Shown piece after piece: positions 40,755 through 49,426 of a DNA stretch of 64,000 bases. Positions within the stretch are counted from its first letter, which is position 1, and every line of letters starts with the position of its first letter. This stretch comes from Streptomyces clavuligerus (GTDB taxonomy: Bacteria; Actinomycetota; Actinomycetes; Streptomycetales; Streptomycetaceae): positions 4,960,001-5,024,000 of the forward strand of contig NZ_CP027858.1 in assembly GCF_005519465.1 (NCBI RefSeq), written 5' to 3'. Below the pieces are notes generated by a model. It worked only from the letters and a program-made list of their open reading frames with translations, was not told where the DNA came from and made no database searches. The position numbers were made by a program, and so were the translations under genes.

Positions 40755-41309
40755 TGGTCGAAGGGAGTTGACTGTGTCGGACAAGGTGCCACTCGGCGAA
40801 GAGGAGATCGAGGTGGCATTGTGTGCGGCGCCGGGGTGGAATCGCGTGGGGAAGGAAATCACCCGTGCCTACAGCATCAGGTATCACGGTGGTATTGCCA
40901 TGATTGTCCATGTCGCGGATATTGAACGGCTCATCGGGCACCATGCCGACATCGACCTCCGATGGGGGAGTATTCGATTCGGTATCACCACACACGATGT
41001 CGGTTACAAGCTCACCGGCGCGGACTTCGATCTCGCCCGCCGTATCGATGCCATCGCCGCAGCCCACGGGGCCACGCCGGTGGATAACTGATATGGGTGC
41101 CAAGCGGACGCGGAGGATCGACTACTGGAAGGACCCGGAGGCCCCCGAGCCGACGAGCCGTAAGACGTCCGCGTCGGTGTTCGTCCGCGATGAGGCAGGC
41201 CGCTTGCTGCTCCTGCGGCGCGTGGACAACGGCTTGTGGACCATCCCGACCGGCGGTGTGAAGAAAGGTGAAACGGTCGGTGAGGCCGGTGTCCGGGAAT
41301 GCCGTGAGG
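40755..41309 (+). repeat. 555-bp direct duplication, copy 2
   Basis: Counterpart of 37371-37925 (offset 3384 bp). Here the sequence continues into a complete NUDIX gene, so this copy seems to preserve the original gene end, while copy 1 preserves the regulator start. Confidence 0.93.
40774..41091 (+). CDS. Pterin-4a-carbinolamine dehydratase-like protein, copy 2
   Basis: Differs from copy 1 at only a few residues (for example CAAP for REAP, GYK for GHK). The active-site histidines HH and TH are kept. The GTG start is preceded by GAAGGGAG. No regulator gene directly precedes it. Instead it follows the 40191 NUDIX gene. It is followed 1 nt later by the complete NUDIX gene, so this pair can still be made as an operon. 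Confidence 0.82.
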   Translation: MSDKVPLGEEEIEVALCAAPGWNRVGKEITRAYSIRYHGGIAMIVHVADIERLIGHHADIDLRWGSIRFGITTHDVGYKLTGADFDLARRIDAIAAAHGATPVDN

Positions 41310-41590
41310 AGACGGGCCTTGAGGTGGAGGTGACGGGCCTCGTGGGCGTGTTCTCGACGCCGGATCACGTCATCGTCTACCTGCATGGCGACCGTGTCGA
41401 CGAAGTGCGGCAGCCGATCAATATCTGCTTGCGTGCCCGGGTGACCGGCGGCCGAATCATGCCGGAGCCGTCGGAGGCGGCAGAGGTGCGGTGGGTGGAC
41501 CCGTCCGTACTGGACGAGTATCCGATCCATCCGGCGCTACGGACGCGGATCGATCACGGGCTTCGGTCGACAGAGCCCTGCATCAGCTGA
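41093..41590 (+). CDS. NUDIX hydrolase, intact duplicate
   Basis: A 165-residue protein. MGAKRTRRIDYWKDPEAP is followed by the strand SASVFVRDEAGRLLLLRR and a full Nudix box from GGVKKGETVGEAG through RECREETGLEV. Substrate preference cannot be read from sequence. Members with this start are often annotated only as NUDIX. It pairs with the PCD-like gene upstream (1-nt gap). In copy 1 the same gene is broken. Confidence 0.88.
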   Translation: MGAKRTRRIDYWKDPEAPEPTSRKTSASVFVRDEAGRLLLLRRVDNGLWTIPTGGVKKGETVGEAGVRECREETGLEVEVTGLVGVFSTPDHVIVYLHGDRVDEVRQPINICLRARVTGGRIMPEPSEAAEVRWVDPSVLDEYPIHPALRTRIDHGLRSTEPCIS

Positions 41591-41612
41591 CGCCTTGAGC
41601 TTCGAGGGCGGC

Positions 41613-41883
41613 CAACCACGCAGGCGCACCCGCACGACTCGGATACTTCCCCCGCACCGGGGTGGCCGTCTGCCCGTGGTGGGGGGTGCAGGGTCGTCCC
41701 CGGAAGGGACCGGCGGAGAATCACCCGCGTCCAGACGTCGGACGCCCGGTCTGCCGGCCCTGAGGAGTCGAGCCCGGAGGCCCCCACCCCCGCACCCGAC
41801 GGACGACCCGAGCACAACAAGCCCGTCCGGCGCTTGAGGACGGACCCCGCACCCAACGGAAAACCTCACGCGCAAGCCGACGG
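41613..41883 (-). repeat. Long inverted repeat, right arm of accessory island
   Basis: Reverse complement of the 34989-35260 arm, with scattered substitutions and small indels. It begins 23 nt after the last NUDIX gene and ends about 170 nt before the serine hydrolase gene. The outer end carries the common Streptomyces GTCCGGCGCTTGAGGAC-type element. Confidence 0.93.
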
Positions 41884-42052
41884 ACCCCGCGCGGCCCCGA
41901 CGCACGGCCTCAACGAGAGCTACCCAGCTCCCCGTTCGTACCGTCGGTTACCGGCCAAGGTCAGAGCCCTGGTCAACTCCCCCTGACCTCCTCGCGGTCC
42001 TCTCTGACAGCAGATGCTCACACCGGAAGCACCAGCATCAGGGAGCACAGAG

Positions 42053-43315
42053 ATGACGACGGCACGTCGAATACGGCGCCTGGGTACGGTCGGACTGGTC
42101 GCGACGGCGGTCGCCGCCACCGCCTTCACCGCACCCGCGCAGGCCGCACCCGCGCAGGCCGGTACCGGACAGGCCGGGACCGCGCAGCAGCAGACACGGA
42201 CGGCGCAGACCTCCACGGCGCACGACAGGACCCAGCAGGCCCTCGACGCCCTCGTGCGGGCCGGGGCCACCGGAGTCACCGCCGCCGTCACCGACCGGGA
42301 CGGTGTCTGGAAGGGGACCGCCGGACTCGGCGACACCGCGACATCCACCCCGCGCGGAGCGAACGACCGCTTCCGGATCGGCAGCGTCACCAAGACCTTC
42401 GTCGCCACGGTGCTGCTCCAGATGGAGGCGGAAGGGCGGCTCGATCTCGACGACACCGTCGAGAAGCACCTCCCCGGCCTGGTCCGGGGCAACGGCAACG
42501 ACGGCCGCAAGATCACCGTACGCCAGCTCCTCAACCACACCAGCGGGCTCTTCAACTACACCAGCGACCCGGAGTTCGCGCAGCGGAACCTCTTCGCCCC
42601 CGGTTTCTTCGAGCGCCGCTACGACACCCACACCCCCCGCGACCTCGTACGGGTCGCCCTCAAGCACCGGCCGGACTTCGCCCCCGGGGCCGGTCACTCG
42701 TACTCCAACACCGGCTACATCCTGGCCGGGATGATCATCGAGAAGGCCGGCGGAAACAGCTATGAGCACGAGATACGCGAACGGATCATCAAGCCGCTCA
42801 AGCTGCGCGCCACCATCCTCCCCGGGACGAACCCGCGACTGCCCGCGCCGAGCGCCCGCAACTACTCCTCGCTGACCCCCGACCCGGCGGCGCCCGCCGT
42901 CCACGATGTGACCGAGCACAATATGACCTGGGGCTGGGCGGCCGGAGACATGATCTCCACCACCACCGACCTCAACCGCTTCTTCGGCGCGCTGATGCGG
43001 GGCAGACTCCTTCCGCAGCGGCAGCTCGACGCGATGCTGACGGCCGTGCCCTCCTCCAGCCACCCCCTGTACAGCGGCTACGGGCTCGGCATCTACACCG
43101 TCCGCAACGCCTGCGGCGCCGAGCTGTGGAGCCACAGCGGCGGCGTGGTCGGCGCCGGGACCGAGGCCGTCACCACCCGTGACGGGCGTCATACGCTCAC
43201 CTACAACGTCAACGACGACCAGGTGAGCAGGCTGAGCCAGGTGAGCGTCGTCGACGCCGAGTTCTGCGGCACCAGCACCAGCGACAGCACCGAGCGGCGC
43301 GTTCCGCTGCGCTGA
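42053..43315 (+). CDS. Secreted serine hydrolase / D-Ala-D-Ala carboxypeptidase-like (S12, beta-lactamase fold)
   Basis: A 420-residue protein with a Sec-type signal peptide (about 1-30, ending AQA). The class C/S12 motifs are all present: SVTK with the nucleophile Ser, HSYSNTGY with the Tyr-x-Asn, and WSHSGG in place of the KTG box. It probably acts on cell-wall peptides or small esters outside the cell. The ATG follows a GGGAG site. It is the first core gene to the right of the island. Confidence 0.88.
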   Translation: MTTARRIRRLGTVGLVATAVAATAFTAPAQAAPAQAGTGQAGTAQQQTRTAQTSTAHDRTQQALDALVRAGATGVTAAVTDRDGVWKGTAGLGDTATSTPRGANDRFRIGSVTKTFVATVLLQMEAEGRLDLDDTVEKHLPGLVRGNGNDGRKITVRQLLNHTSGLFNYTSDPEFAQRNLFAPGFFERRYDTHTPRDLVRVALKHRPDFAPGAGHSYSNTGYILAGMIIEKAGGNSYEHEIRERIIKPLKLRATILPGTNPRLPAPSARNYSSLTPDPAAPAVHDVTEHNMTWGWAAGDMISTTTDLNRFFGALMRGRLLPQRQLDAMLTAVPSSSHPLYSGYGLGIYTVRNACGAELWSHSGGVVGAGTEAVTTRDGRHTLTYNVNDDQVSRLSQVSVVDAEFCGTSTSDSTERRVPLR

Positions 43316-43332
43316 CCCGTCTCACCCCACCG

Positions 43333-43375
43333 CGCGGGCGCCCGCGCCCCGGCTGCTCAGCCGTGGGCGCCCGCG
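43333..43375. terminator. Bidirectional terminator between convergent genes
   Basis: CGCGGGCGCCC and GGGCGCCCGCG are a perfect 11-bp outer stem around an inner CGGCT/AGCCG stem. It overlaps the last codons of the PAP2 gene. Confidence 0.75.
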
Positions 43376-44262
43376 TGCTCCGGCTCCCGCTCGCGCGCGG
43401 GCCCGCTCCGCACGCTCTCCCGTTCGGGAACCTTCGGCAGCCGGTGCGGCAGGGCCCGGTACCACGCGTACGAGAGCCCGAAGCCGAATCCGAGGCAGAG
43501 AATTCCGCCCACGGCGTCCAGCCAGAAATGATTCGCGGTGGCCACGATGACGACCAGGGTCGCCACCGGGTACAGCAATCCCAGAATCTTCGCCCAGGGA
43601 GCCTTCGCCAGGGCGAAGACGATCACGCCGGACCACAGCGACCAGCCGATGTGCATCGACGGCATCGCGGCGTACTGGTTCGACATGTTCTTGAGGTCGC
43701 CGGAGGCCATGGAGCCCCAGGTCTCGTGCACCAGCACCGTGTCGATGAAATCGACGCCGTCCATCAGCCGGGGCGGCGCGAGCGGATACAGGTAGTAGCC
43801 GACCAGTGCCACGGCGGTGGTGGCGAAGAGCACCAGGCGCCCCGCCGCGTAGCGGCCCGGATGCCAGCGGTAGAGCCAGACGAGAACGCCGATGGTGACG
43901 ACGAAGTGCAGGGTGGCGTAGTAGTAGTTCATGGTCACGATCAGCCATGTCACGGAATTCACGGCATGGTTGACCGAATACTCGAAGGCCAGTCCCAGCG
44001 ATTTCTCGAATTCCCAGATCCAGTTCGCGTTGCGCAGTGCCTGGGCCTTCTGCTCGGGCACCGCGTTACGGATGAGGGAATAGGTCCAGTAGCTGATCGC
44101 GATCAGCAGGATCTCGAACCAGATACGCGGGCGGCGCGGCGACCGCAGCCCCTGGAAATATCCGAGGAAACGGGCTCTGCGAGCCCCGGACGGGCCGTCC
44201 GGTGTGGGTGACGGGACATGGGCCGTGCGGCCGTCCTTGCTCTTCACAGTCGTTTCACCCAT
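43357..44262 (-). CDS. PAP2-superfamily membrane phosphatase/transferase
   Basis: A 301-residue polytopic membrane protein with about six helices. The phosphatase motifs are clear: AAMPSMHIGWSLW (PSMH) and TANHFWLDAVGG (NHFxxDxxGG). The inositolphosphotransferase Aur1/Ipt1-like subgroup is the closest by pattern. It may dephosphorylate a lipid or transfer a phospho-head-group. The start MGETTVKS is favoured over an upstream ATG. Polar termini are cytosolic. Confidence 0.85.
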   Translation of the reverse strand: MGETTVKSKDGRTAHVPSPTPDGPSGARRARFLGYFQGLRSPRRPRIWFEILLIAISYWTYSLIRNAVPEQKAQALRNANWIWEFEKSLGLAFEYSVNHAVNSVTWLIVTMNYYYATLHFVVTIGVLVWLYRWHPGRYAAGRLVLFATTAVALVGYYLYPLAPPRLMDGVDFIDTVLVHETWGSMASGDLKNMSNQYAAMPSMHIGWSLWSGVIVFALAKAPWAKILGLLYPVATLVVIVATANHFWLDAVGGILCLGFGFGLSYAWYRALPHRLPKVPERESVRSGPAREREPEHAGAHG

Positions 44263-44484
44263 AGGACGAAAGTCTGCCAGACGCACACGCACCCACCGAT
44301 CATCCCCCGGTCCCGGAACCGCCGTGACCTCTCCTCCCCATGGAGGATACGGCCTCCGCTTACGGACGGTTTACAAGGGTTGGCACAGGGCGACCAGTGG
44401 CAAACCGGCCACCCGCCGCCCCGCCCGGCCCCGGTCCCCGCCGCCCGGAAGCGGCCGCACGGAAACCGCCGCACGGAAACGGCC

Positions 44485-45579
44485 TCACGGCCGGGCCCCC
44501 ACCCCCGGGCCCGACGCCGTCGACCCCCGCACCACCAGCTCCGGCATGAAGACGAACTCCCCGTACGTCCCCGCGTCCGCCCGCGCCGCGCCCGGTGCCG
44601 CGGACGCCGACCGGACCTCCTCCAGGAGGGTCCGCACCGCCGCCTGCCCCATCGCGGGCACCGGCTTGCGCACCGTCGTCAGCGGCGGGTCCGTGAAGGC
44701 GATCAGCGGGGAGTCGTCGAACCCCACCACGGAGATGTCGTCCGGGACCTCGAAACCGCGCTGCCGCGCCGCCCGTATCGCCCCCAGCGCCATCATGTCG
44801 CTCGCGCACACCACCGCCGTGCACCCCCGGTCGAGCAGGGCCGACGCCGCCGCCTGCCCGCCCTCCAGGGAGTACAGGGAGTGCTGGATCAGCTCCGTCT
44901 CGATGACCTCGGGGGCGAGCCCGAGCTGCTCCCGCACCACCTGGACGAAGCCCTCGATCTTCCGGATCACCGGGACGAAGCGCCGCGGCCCCAGCGCCAG
45001 CCCGATCCGGGTGTGCCCGAGCGCCACCAGATGGGTCACCGCCAGCCGCATCGCCGCCCGGTCGTCGGGCGATATGAACGGCGCCCGGACCTTCGGCGAG
45101 TAGCCGTCGACCAGCACGAAGGGCATGCCCTGGGCCCGGAGCTGCTCATAGCGGCGCATGTCGGCGCTGGTGTCCGCGTGCAGCCCCGAGACAAAGATGA
45201 TCCCGGAGACCCCCCGGTCCACCAGCATCTCCGTGAGCTGGTCCTCGGTGGCCCCGCCCGGCGTCTGCGTCGCCAGGATCGGGGTGTAGTCCTGCCGGGT
45301 CAGCGCCTGCTGGATCACCTGCGTCAGCGCGGGGAATATCGGATTGTCCAGCTCCGGGGTGATCAGCCCCACCAGGCCCGCGCTGCGCTGGCGCAGCCGC
45401 ACCGGTCGCTCATAGCCGAGGACGTCCAGTGCGGCGAGTACGGACTGGCGGGTGGTCGCGGCGACACCGGGCTTGCCGTTGAGCACGCGGCTCACCGTCG
45501 CTTCGCTGACCCCCGCCTGGGCCGCTATGTCTGCCAGTCGTGCGGGTGCGGTCACAGGGGTGGACTGTACCCGCCGCAT
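44485..45579 (-). CDS. malR: LacI-family maltose-regulon repressor
   Basis: This 364-residue repressor carries the LacI headpiece RLADIAAQAGVSEATVSRVL with a NGKPGVA hinge entry, then a periplasmic-binding-protein-like sensor ending EFVFMPELVVRGSTASGPG. It matches MalR (Reg1) of S. coelicolor and S. lividans very closely from memory. MalR represses mal and amylase genes until a maltodextrin signal is present. Its ATG starts 1 nt after the aglA stop (TGACATG), so it is the last gene of the mal operon and could be autoregulated. A GTG at 45555 is an alternative start. In S. coelicolor it is instead divergent from malE. Confidence 0.92.
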   Translation of the reverse strand: MRRVQSTPVTAPARLADIAAQAGVSEATVSRVLNGKPGVAATTRQSVLAALDVLGYERPVRLRQRSAGLVGLITPELDNPIFPALTQVIQQALTRQDYTPILATQTPGGATEDQLTEMLVDRGVSGIIFVSGLHADTSADMRRYEQLRAQGMPFVLVDGYSPKVRAPFISPDDRAAMRLAVTHLVALGHTRIGLALGPRRFVPVIRKIEGFVQVVREQLGLAPEVIETELIQHSLYSLEGGQAAASALLDRGCTAVVCASDMMALGAIRAARQRGFEVPDDISVVGFDDSPLIAFTDPPLTTVRKPVPAMGQAAVRTLLEEVRSASAAPGAARADAGTYGEFVFMPELVVRGSTASGPGVGARP

Positions 45580-45580
45580 G

Positions 45581-47182
45581 TCAGACTGCCCACCAGACGC
45601 AGGTCTCGCCGGGGATACGGACCGCCGCGCCGGAGAACTCCAGCGCCGCAGAGGACAGCACCGGACGGCCCGGCACGGGCAGCTCGGCCTCGGTCGCCAG
45701 GGTGTTCAGGGTGCAGACGAGCCCCGGGCGGCCGAAGGACAGCACCCCCTCGGGCGTCGCCAGCCACTCCATCTCCCCGTCGCCGAGGCCCGGCAGCTCC
45801 TTGCGCAGCGCCAGCGCCGAGCGGTACAGCTCCAGAGTGGAACGCGGGTCCCCGCTCTGCGCGGCCACCGAGAGACGGCCCCAGGACTCCGGCTGCGGCA
45901 GCCAGCTCCCGCCGGGCCCGAAGCCGTACGGGGCCTCGGTGCCGGACCACGGCATCGGCACCCGGCAGCCGTCCCGCATACCGTCCTGGCCGTCGCCCCG
46001 GAAGAAGGCCGGGTCCTGGCGGACCGTGTCCGGCAGATCCTGCACCTCGGGCAGCCCCAGCTCCTCGCCCTGGTAGACATAGGCCGAGCCGGGCAGCGCC
46101 AGCGTCAGCAGCGCCGCCGCGCGGGCCCGGCGCAGCCCCTGCTCGCCGCCGCCGTAACGGGTGGTGTGGCGGACCACGTCGTGGTTGGAGAGCACCCAGG
46201 TGGTGGGCGCGCCCACGGAGGCCGTCGCCGCCAGCGAACCGTCGATGACCCGGCGCATGGCCGTCGCGTCCCAGTCGCAGGTCAGGAACTGGAAGTTGAA
46301 CGCCTGGTGCAGCTCGTCGGGGCGGACGTAGAGCGCGAGCCGCTCGGAGCTGGGGGCCCATGCCTCGGCGACGCCGATGCGCTCGCCCTCGTACGAGTCG
46401 AGCAGCGTCCGCCAGGAGCGGTGGATCTCGTGGACGCCGTCCTGGTCGAAGAAGGGCAGCACCTGGGCGCCGATCAGCTTGGCCTGCTCGCTGAGCCCGA
46501 TGTCCGGCAGCCCCTCGGCCTTCACCATGCCGTGGGCGACGTCGATACGGAAGCCGTCGACGCCCAGGTCCAGCCAGAAGCGGAGGATCGAGTCGAACTC
46601 CTCGCGGACCTTGGGGTGGTTCCAGTCGAGGTCGGGCTGCTCGGAGGCGAAGAGGTGGAGGTACCAGTCGCCCGCCTCGGTACGGGTCCACGCCGGGCCG
46701 CCGAAGACGGACTCCCAGTCGTTGGGCGGCAGTTCGCCGTCGGTCCCGCGGCCCGGCCGGAAGTGGTACAGCGCGCGCTCCTCGCCCCCGGCGAGCGCCG
46801 CCCGGAACCAGGCGTGCTGGTCGGAGGTGTGGTTGGGCACGATGTCGACGATGATCCGCAGCCCCAGCCGATGGGCCTCGCGCACCAGGTCGTCGGCGTC
46901 GGACAGATCGCCGAACAGCGGGTCGACGGCCCGGTAGTCCGCCACGTCGTAGCCCCCGTCGGCCTGCGGCGAGGCGTAGAACGGGGTGAGCCAGACGGCG
47001 TCCACGCCCAGCTCCGCCAGATAGGGCAGCCGGCGGCGGATGCCGCGCAGATCGCCGATGCCGTCGCCGTCGCTGTCGGCGAAGGAGCGTACGTACACCT
47101 GATAGATGACGGCGTCCCGCCACCAGCCGGCCGAGTGGGCGGCGGACTGGTCACGGAGAGTGGGAGCGAGCTCCTGGGTCAT
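45581..47182 (-). CDS. aglA: Intracellular alpha-glucosidase (GH13)
   Basis: This 533-residue cytosolic enzyme releases glucose from maltose and imported oligosaccharides. GH13 residues are in place: PNHTSDQHAWF, nucleophile Asp in DGFRIDVAHGM (about 210), acid Glu in VAEAWAP (about 270) and LSNHDVVRH (about 330). There is no signal peptide. The ATG giving MTQELAPTL is used. A 207-nt gap to malG holds no clear CTTGCAG box but could contain its own promoter. Downstream malR is nearly overlapping. Confidence 0.93.
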   Translation of the reverse strand: MTQELAPTLRDQSAAHSAGWWRDAVIYQVYVRSFADSDGDGIGDLRGIRRRLPYLAELGVDAVWLTPFYASPQADGGYDVADYRAVDPLFGDLSDADDLVREAHRLGLRIIVDIVPNHTSDQHAWFRAALAGGEERALYHFRPGRGTDGELPPNDWESVFGGPAWTRTEAGDWYLHLFASEQPDLDWNHPKVREEFDSILRFWLDLGVDGFRIDVAHGMVKAEGLPDIGLSEQAKLIGAQVLPFFDQDGVHEIHRSWRTLLDSYEGERIGVAEAWAPSSERLALYVRPDELHQAFNFQFLTCDWDATAMRRVIDGSLAATASVGAPTTWVLSNHDVVRHTTRYGGGEQGLRRARAAALLTLALPGSAYVYQGEELGLPEVQDLPDTVRQDPAFFRGDGQDGMRDGCRVPMPWSGTEAPYGFGPGGSWLPQPESWGRLSVAAQSGDPRSTLELYRSALALRKELPGLGDGEMEWLATPEGVLSFGRPGLVCTLNTLATEAELPVPGRPVLSSAALEFSGAAVRIPGETCVWWAV

Positions 47183-47389
47183 GTACGTTCCCCTGAAAGT
47201 CATCAAATACGTTGTCATGCTGGCATCTGTCGGGAGTGATCCCCGTGATACCGCCTGTGGAGGAGATGTCTGCGTACGGGATGTTTTCCCGGTACGGGGA
47301 CGTTCTCCCCGGTGTGCTCCTGGTCGACGCGTCCCGGGCACGTCCGGGCTGTCCGACCGGAAGCGCGACCGGGGCGCGTGAGCGGGCTC

Positions 47390-48304
47390 TCAGCCCTTGG
47401 TGCCGCCCGCGGTCAACCCGGCGACGAGGTGTCTCTGGGCGAAGAAGAAGAGCAGTGCGGCGGGCACCATGATCAGCACCGAGGACGCCGTCATCAGACC
47501 CCACTCGGCCCGGTGCGGGCCGACGAAGGTCTGGAGGCCGACGGCCAGCGTGTACTTGGTCTCGCTGCTCATGAACTGGGTGGCGAAGGCGACCTCGCCC
47601 CACGCGGTGAGGAAGGTGTAGAACGCGGTCACCGCGAGGCCCGGCCGGGCCAGCGGCACGACCAGCCGCCAGAAGGTGCCGAAGGGGCTGAGCCCGTCGA
47701 CCCGTCCCGACTCGTCGATCTCGGTGGGGATGGTGTCGAAGTACCCCTTCAGCATCCAGGCGCAGAACGGCACGGACACCGAGCAGTAGGTGATGATCAG
47801 ACCGCCGTAGCTGTCCAGCAGCCCCAGCGCGCCCAGGATGTTGTAGAGCGGCACGATGAGCACGGCCACCGGGAACATCTGGCAGACCAGGAAGGTCCAC
47901 ATCAGCGGCGCGTGCCCGGGGAACCGCATCCGGGACAGGGCGTAGCCCGCGCTCGCCGAGATCAGCACGCCCACCAGCATGGTGCCGCCCGCGATGACGA
48001 CGGAGTTGAGCATCCAGGTGAGGAACTCGGTCCCGCCCAGTACATGGGTGTAGTTGGAGAGCGTAAAGCCCTCCATCTCCATGGGGTGGGTCCAGCCGTT
48101 CTCGCCCCGGATCGACACCAGCACGATGAAGACGATCGGGAAGAGCGCGATCACCGTGGCGGCGATCAGGGCGGAGTGCAGGGCGAGCGAGGCGGCGCGG
48201 GAGCGCTCCTCACGGCCGCGCGGCCGGCGCGGGGCGGCGCTCGCGCCGGTGGTCCCGGCGCGGCGGGGGGTCGCGGCCCGGTCCGGAGCCTGGGGGGTGG
48301 TCAC
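47390..48304 (-). CDS. malG: Maltose/maltodextrin ABC permease MalG
   Basis: A 304-residue inner-membrane protein with six transmembrane helices after a basic 35-residue tail. The EAA loop ESGRVDGLSPFGTFWRLVVP contacts the ATPase (MsiK-type, encoded elsewhere). GTG start overlapping the malF stop (GTGA). It forms the translocation channel with MalF. Confidence 0.94.
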   Translation of the reverse strand: MTTPQAPDRAATPRRAGTTGASAAPRRPRGREERSRAASLALHSALIAATVIALFPIVFIVLVSIRGENGWTHPMEMEGFTLSNYTHVLGGTEFLTWMLNSVVIAGGTMLVGVLISASAGYALSRMRFPGHAPLMWTFLVCQMFPVAVLIVPLYNILGALGLLDSYGGLIITYCSVSVPFCAWMLKGYFDTIPTEIDESGRVDGLSPFGTFWRLVVPLARPGLAVTAFYTFLTAWGEVAFATQFMSSETKYTLAVGLQTFVGPHRAEWGLMTASSVLIMVPAALLFFFAQRHLVAGLTAGGTKG

Positions 48305-49242
48305 TGGGCGGCCTCCTGACGCTTGAGCATCCCTCGGTAGAACACGGAGAACACCAGGAGCAGGGAGAGGATCACGATGCCGTAGGTGGCGGAGCCCGCG
48401 TAGTCCCGTACGCCCTGGAAGGCGAGGCGGTACGCGTAGGTCACCAGGATCTCGCTCTCGGTGCCGCCGGCCTGGCCGATCACCAGGAAGATGATCGGGA
48501 ACATGTTGAACGTCCAGATGGTGCCGAGCAGGACGATGGTGGAGCTGACGGGCCGCAGCCCCGGGAGGGTCACGTTCCGGAACCGCTGCCAGGGGGAGGC
48601 CCCGTCCATCTCGGCCGCCTCGTACAGCTCGCGCGGGATGGACTGGAGACCGCCGAGGATGGCGACCATCATGAACGGCACCCCGAGCCAGGTGTTCACG
48701 GCGATGACGGAGAGCTTCTGGACGAAGGGGTCGCCCAGCCAGTCCACCGGTCCCACGCCGACCTTGCCCAGCAGGGCGTTCAGCACACCGTTGTTGGTGT
48801 TGTACATCAGCTTCCAGGCGAACGCGGCGACGAACGCCGGGACCGCCCAGGGCAGGATCAGCAGCACCCGGTAGACCGAGCGGCCCTTCAGTCTGCGGTT
48901 GAGCATCAGCGCGAGGCCGAGGCCGATGGTGTAGTGCAGGAAGACACAGCTCGCGGTCCAGGCGAGGGTCCAGCCGAGCCGGGGGTAGAAGGAGCCCTCC
49001 TGCCCGGAGAGGATGTGCCAGTAGTTGTCGAGACCGACGAACGAGTAGCTCGCCGGGACCTCGAAGTCACCGATCACCCGGCCGATGTTGGCCTCGTTGG
49101 CGTCGGTGAAGGAGAGGTAGACGCCCCGGCCCAGCGGATAGCCGACCAGCACGGCGAGGACGACCACCACGGGCAGGACCATGGCCCACGCGTACCAGTG
49201 GGTGGCGAAGGACCGTCTGGTCCTGGCTATGAGGGTGCTCAT
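48301..49242 (-). CDS. malF: Maltose/maltodextrin ABC permease MalF
   Basis: A 313-residue inner-membrane protein with six helices and the EAA loop YEAAEMDGASPWQRFRNVTLP. It is shorter than E. coli MalF because it lacks the large periplasmic P2 loop, as is normal in Streptomyces. A GGAGAG ribosome site precedes GTGATG. ATG is used here and the GTG three bases earlier is equally possible. It lies 184 nt past malE, with a long hairpin between. Confidence 0.93.
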   Translation of the reverse strand: MSTLIARTRRSFATHWYAWAMVLPVVVVLAVLVGYPLGRGVYLSFTDANEANIGRVIGDFEVPASYSFVGLDNYWHILSGQEGSFYPRLGWTLAWTASCVFLHYTIGLGLALMLNRRLKGRSVYRVLLILPWAVPAFVAAFAWKLMYNTNNGVLNALLGKVGVGPVDWLGDPFVQKLSVIAVNTWLGVPFMMVAILGGLQSIPRELYEAAEMDGASPWQRFRNVTLPGLRPVSSTIVLLGTIWTFNMFPIIFLVIGQAGGTESEILVTYAYRLAFQGVRDYAGSATYGIVILSLLLVFSVFYRGMLKRQEAAQ

Positions 49243-49366
49243 CACTCTCCGATGTGCGGGTGGAGCGTCTTGGGGCGGGGCGGACCGGTCCGGCCGGCTG
49301 GGCGCGTGGGAATCCGTCCCACGCGGTGGCGGGGCGGCTCCCTCAGCCGGCCGGACCGGGGTCTGG

Positions 49367-49420
49367 GGCGCCTCCCGCGCGGTCACCGGGCACACAGCGG
49401 GTGGCCGTACGGGAGGCGCC
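49367..49420. terminator. Long hairpin between malE and malF
   Basis: GGCGCCTCCCG and CGGGAGGCGCC form a perfect 11-bp outer stem around an inner GGTCACC/GGTGGCC stem. It sits 7 nt past the malE stop and about 125 nt upstream of malF. It probably protects malE mRNA or partly ends transcription, giving more binding protein than permease, as REP elements do in E. coli mal genes. Confidence 0.7.
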
Positions 49421-49426
49421 GGGGGC

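Noticed and set aside
34989..41883. Island as a classical transposon or integrative element
   Set aside because: No transposase, integrase, relaxase, tRNA attachment site or target-site duplication was found. The long arms alone do not make it an insertion sequence.
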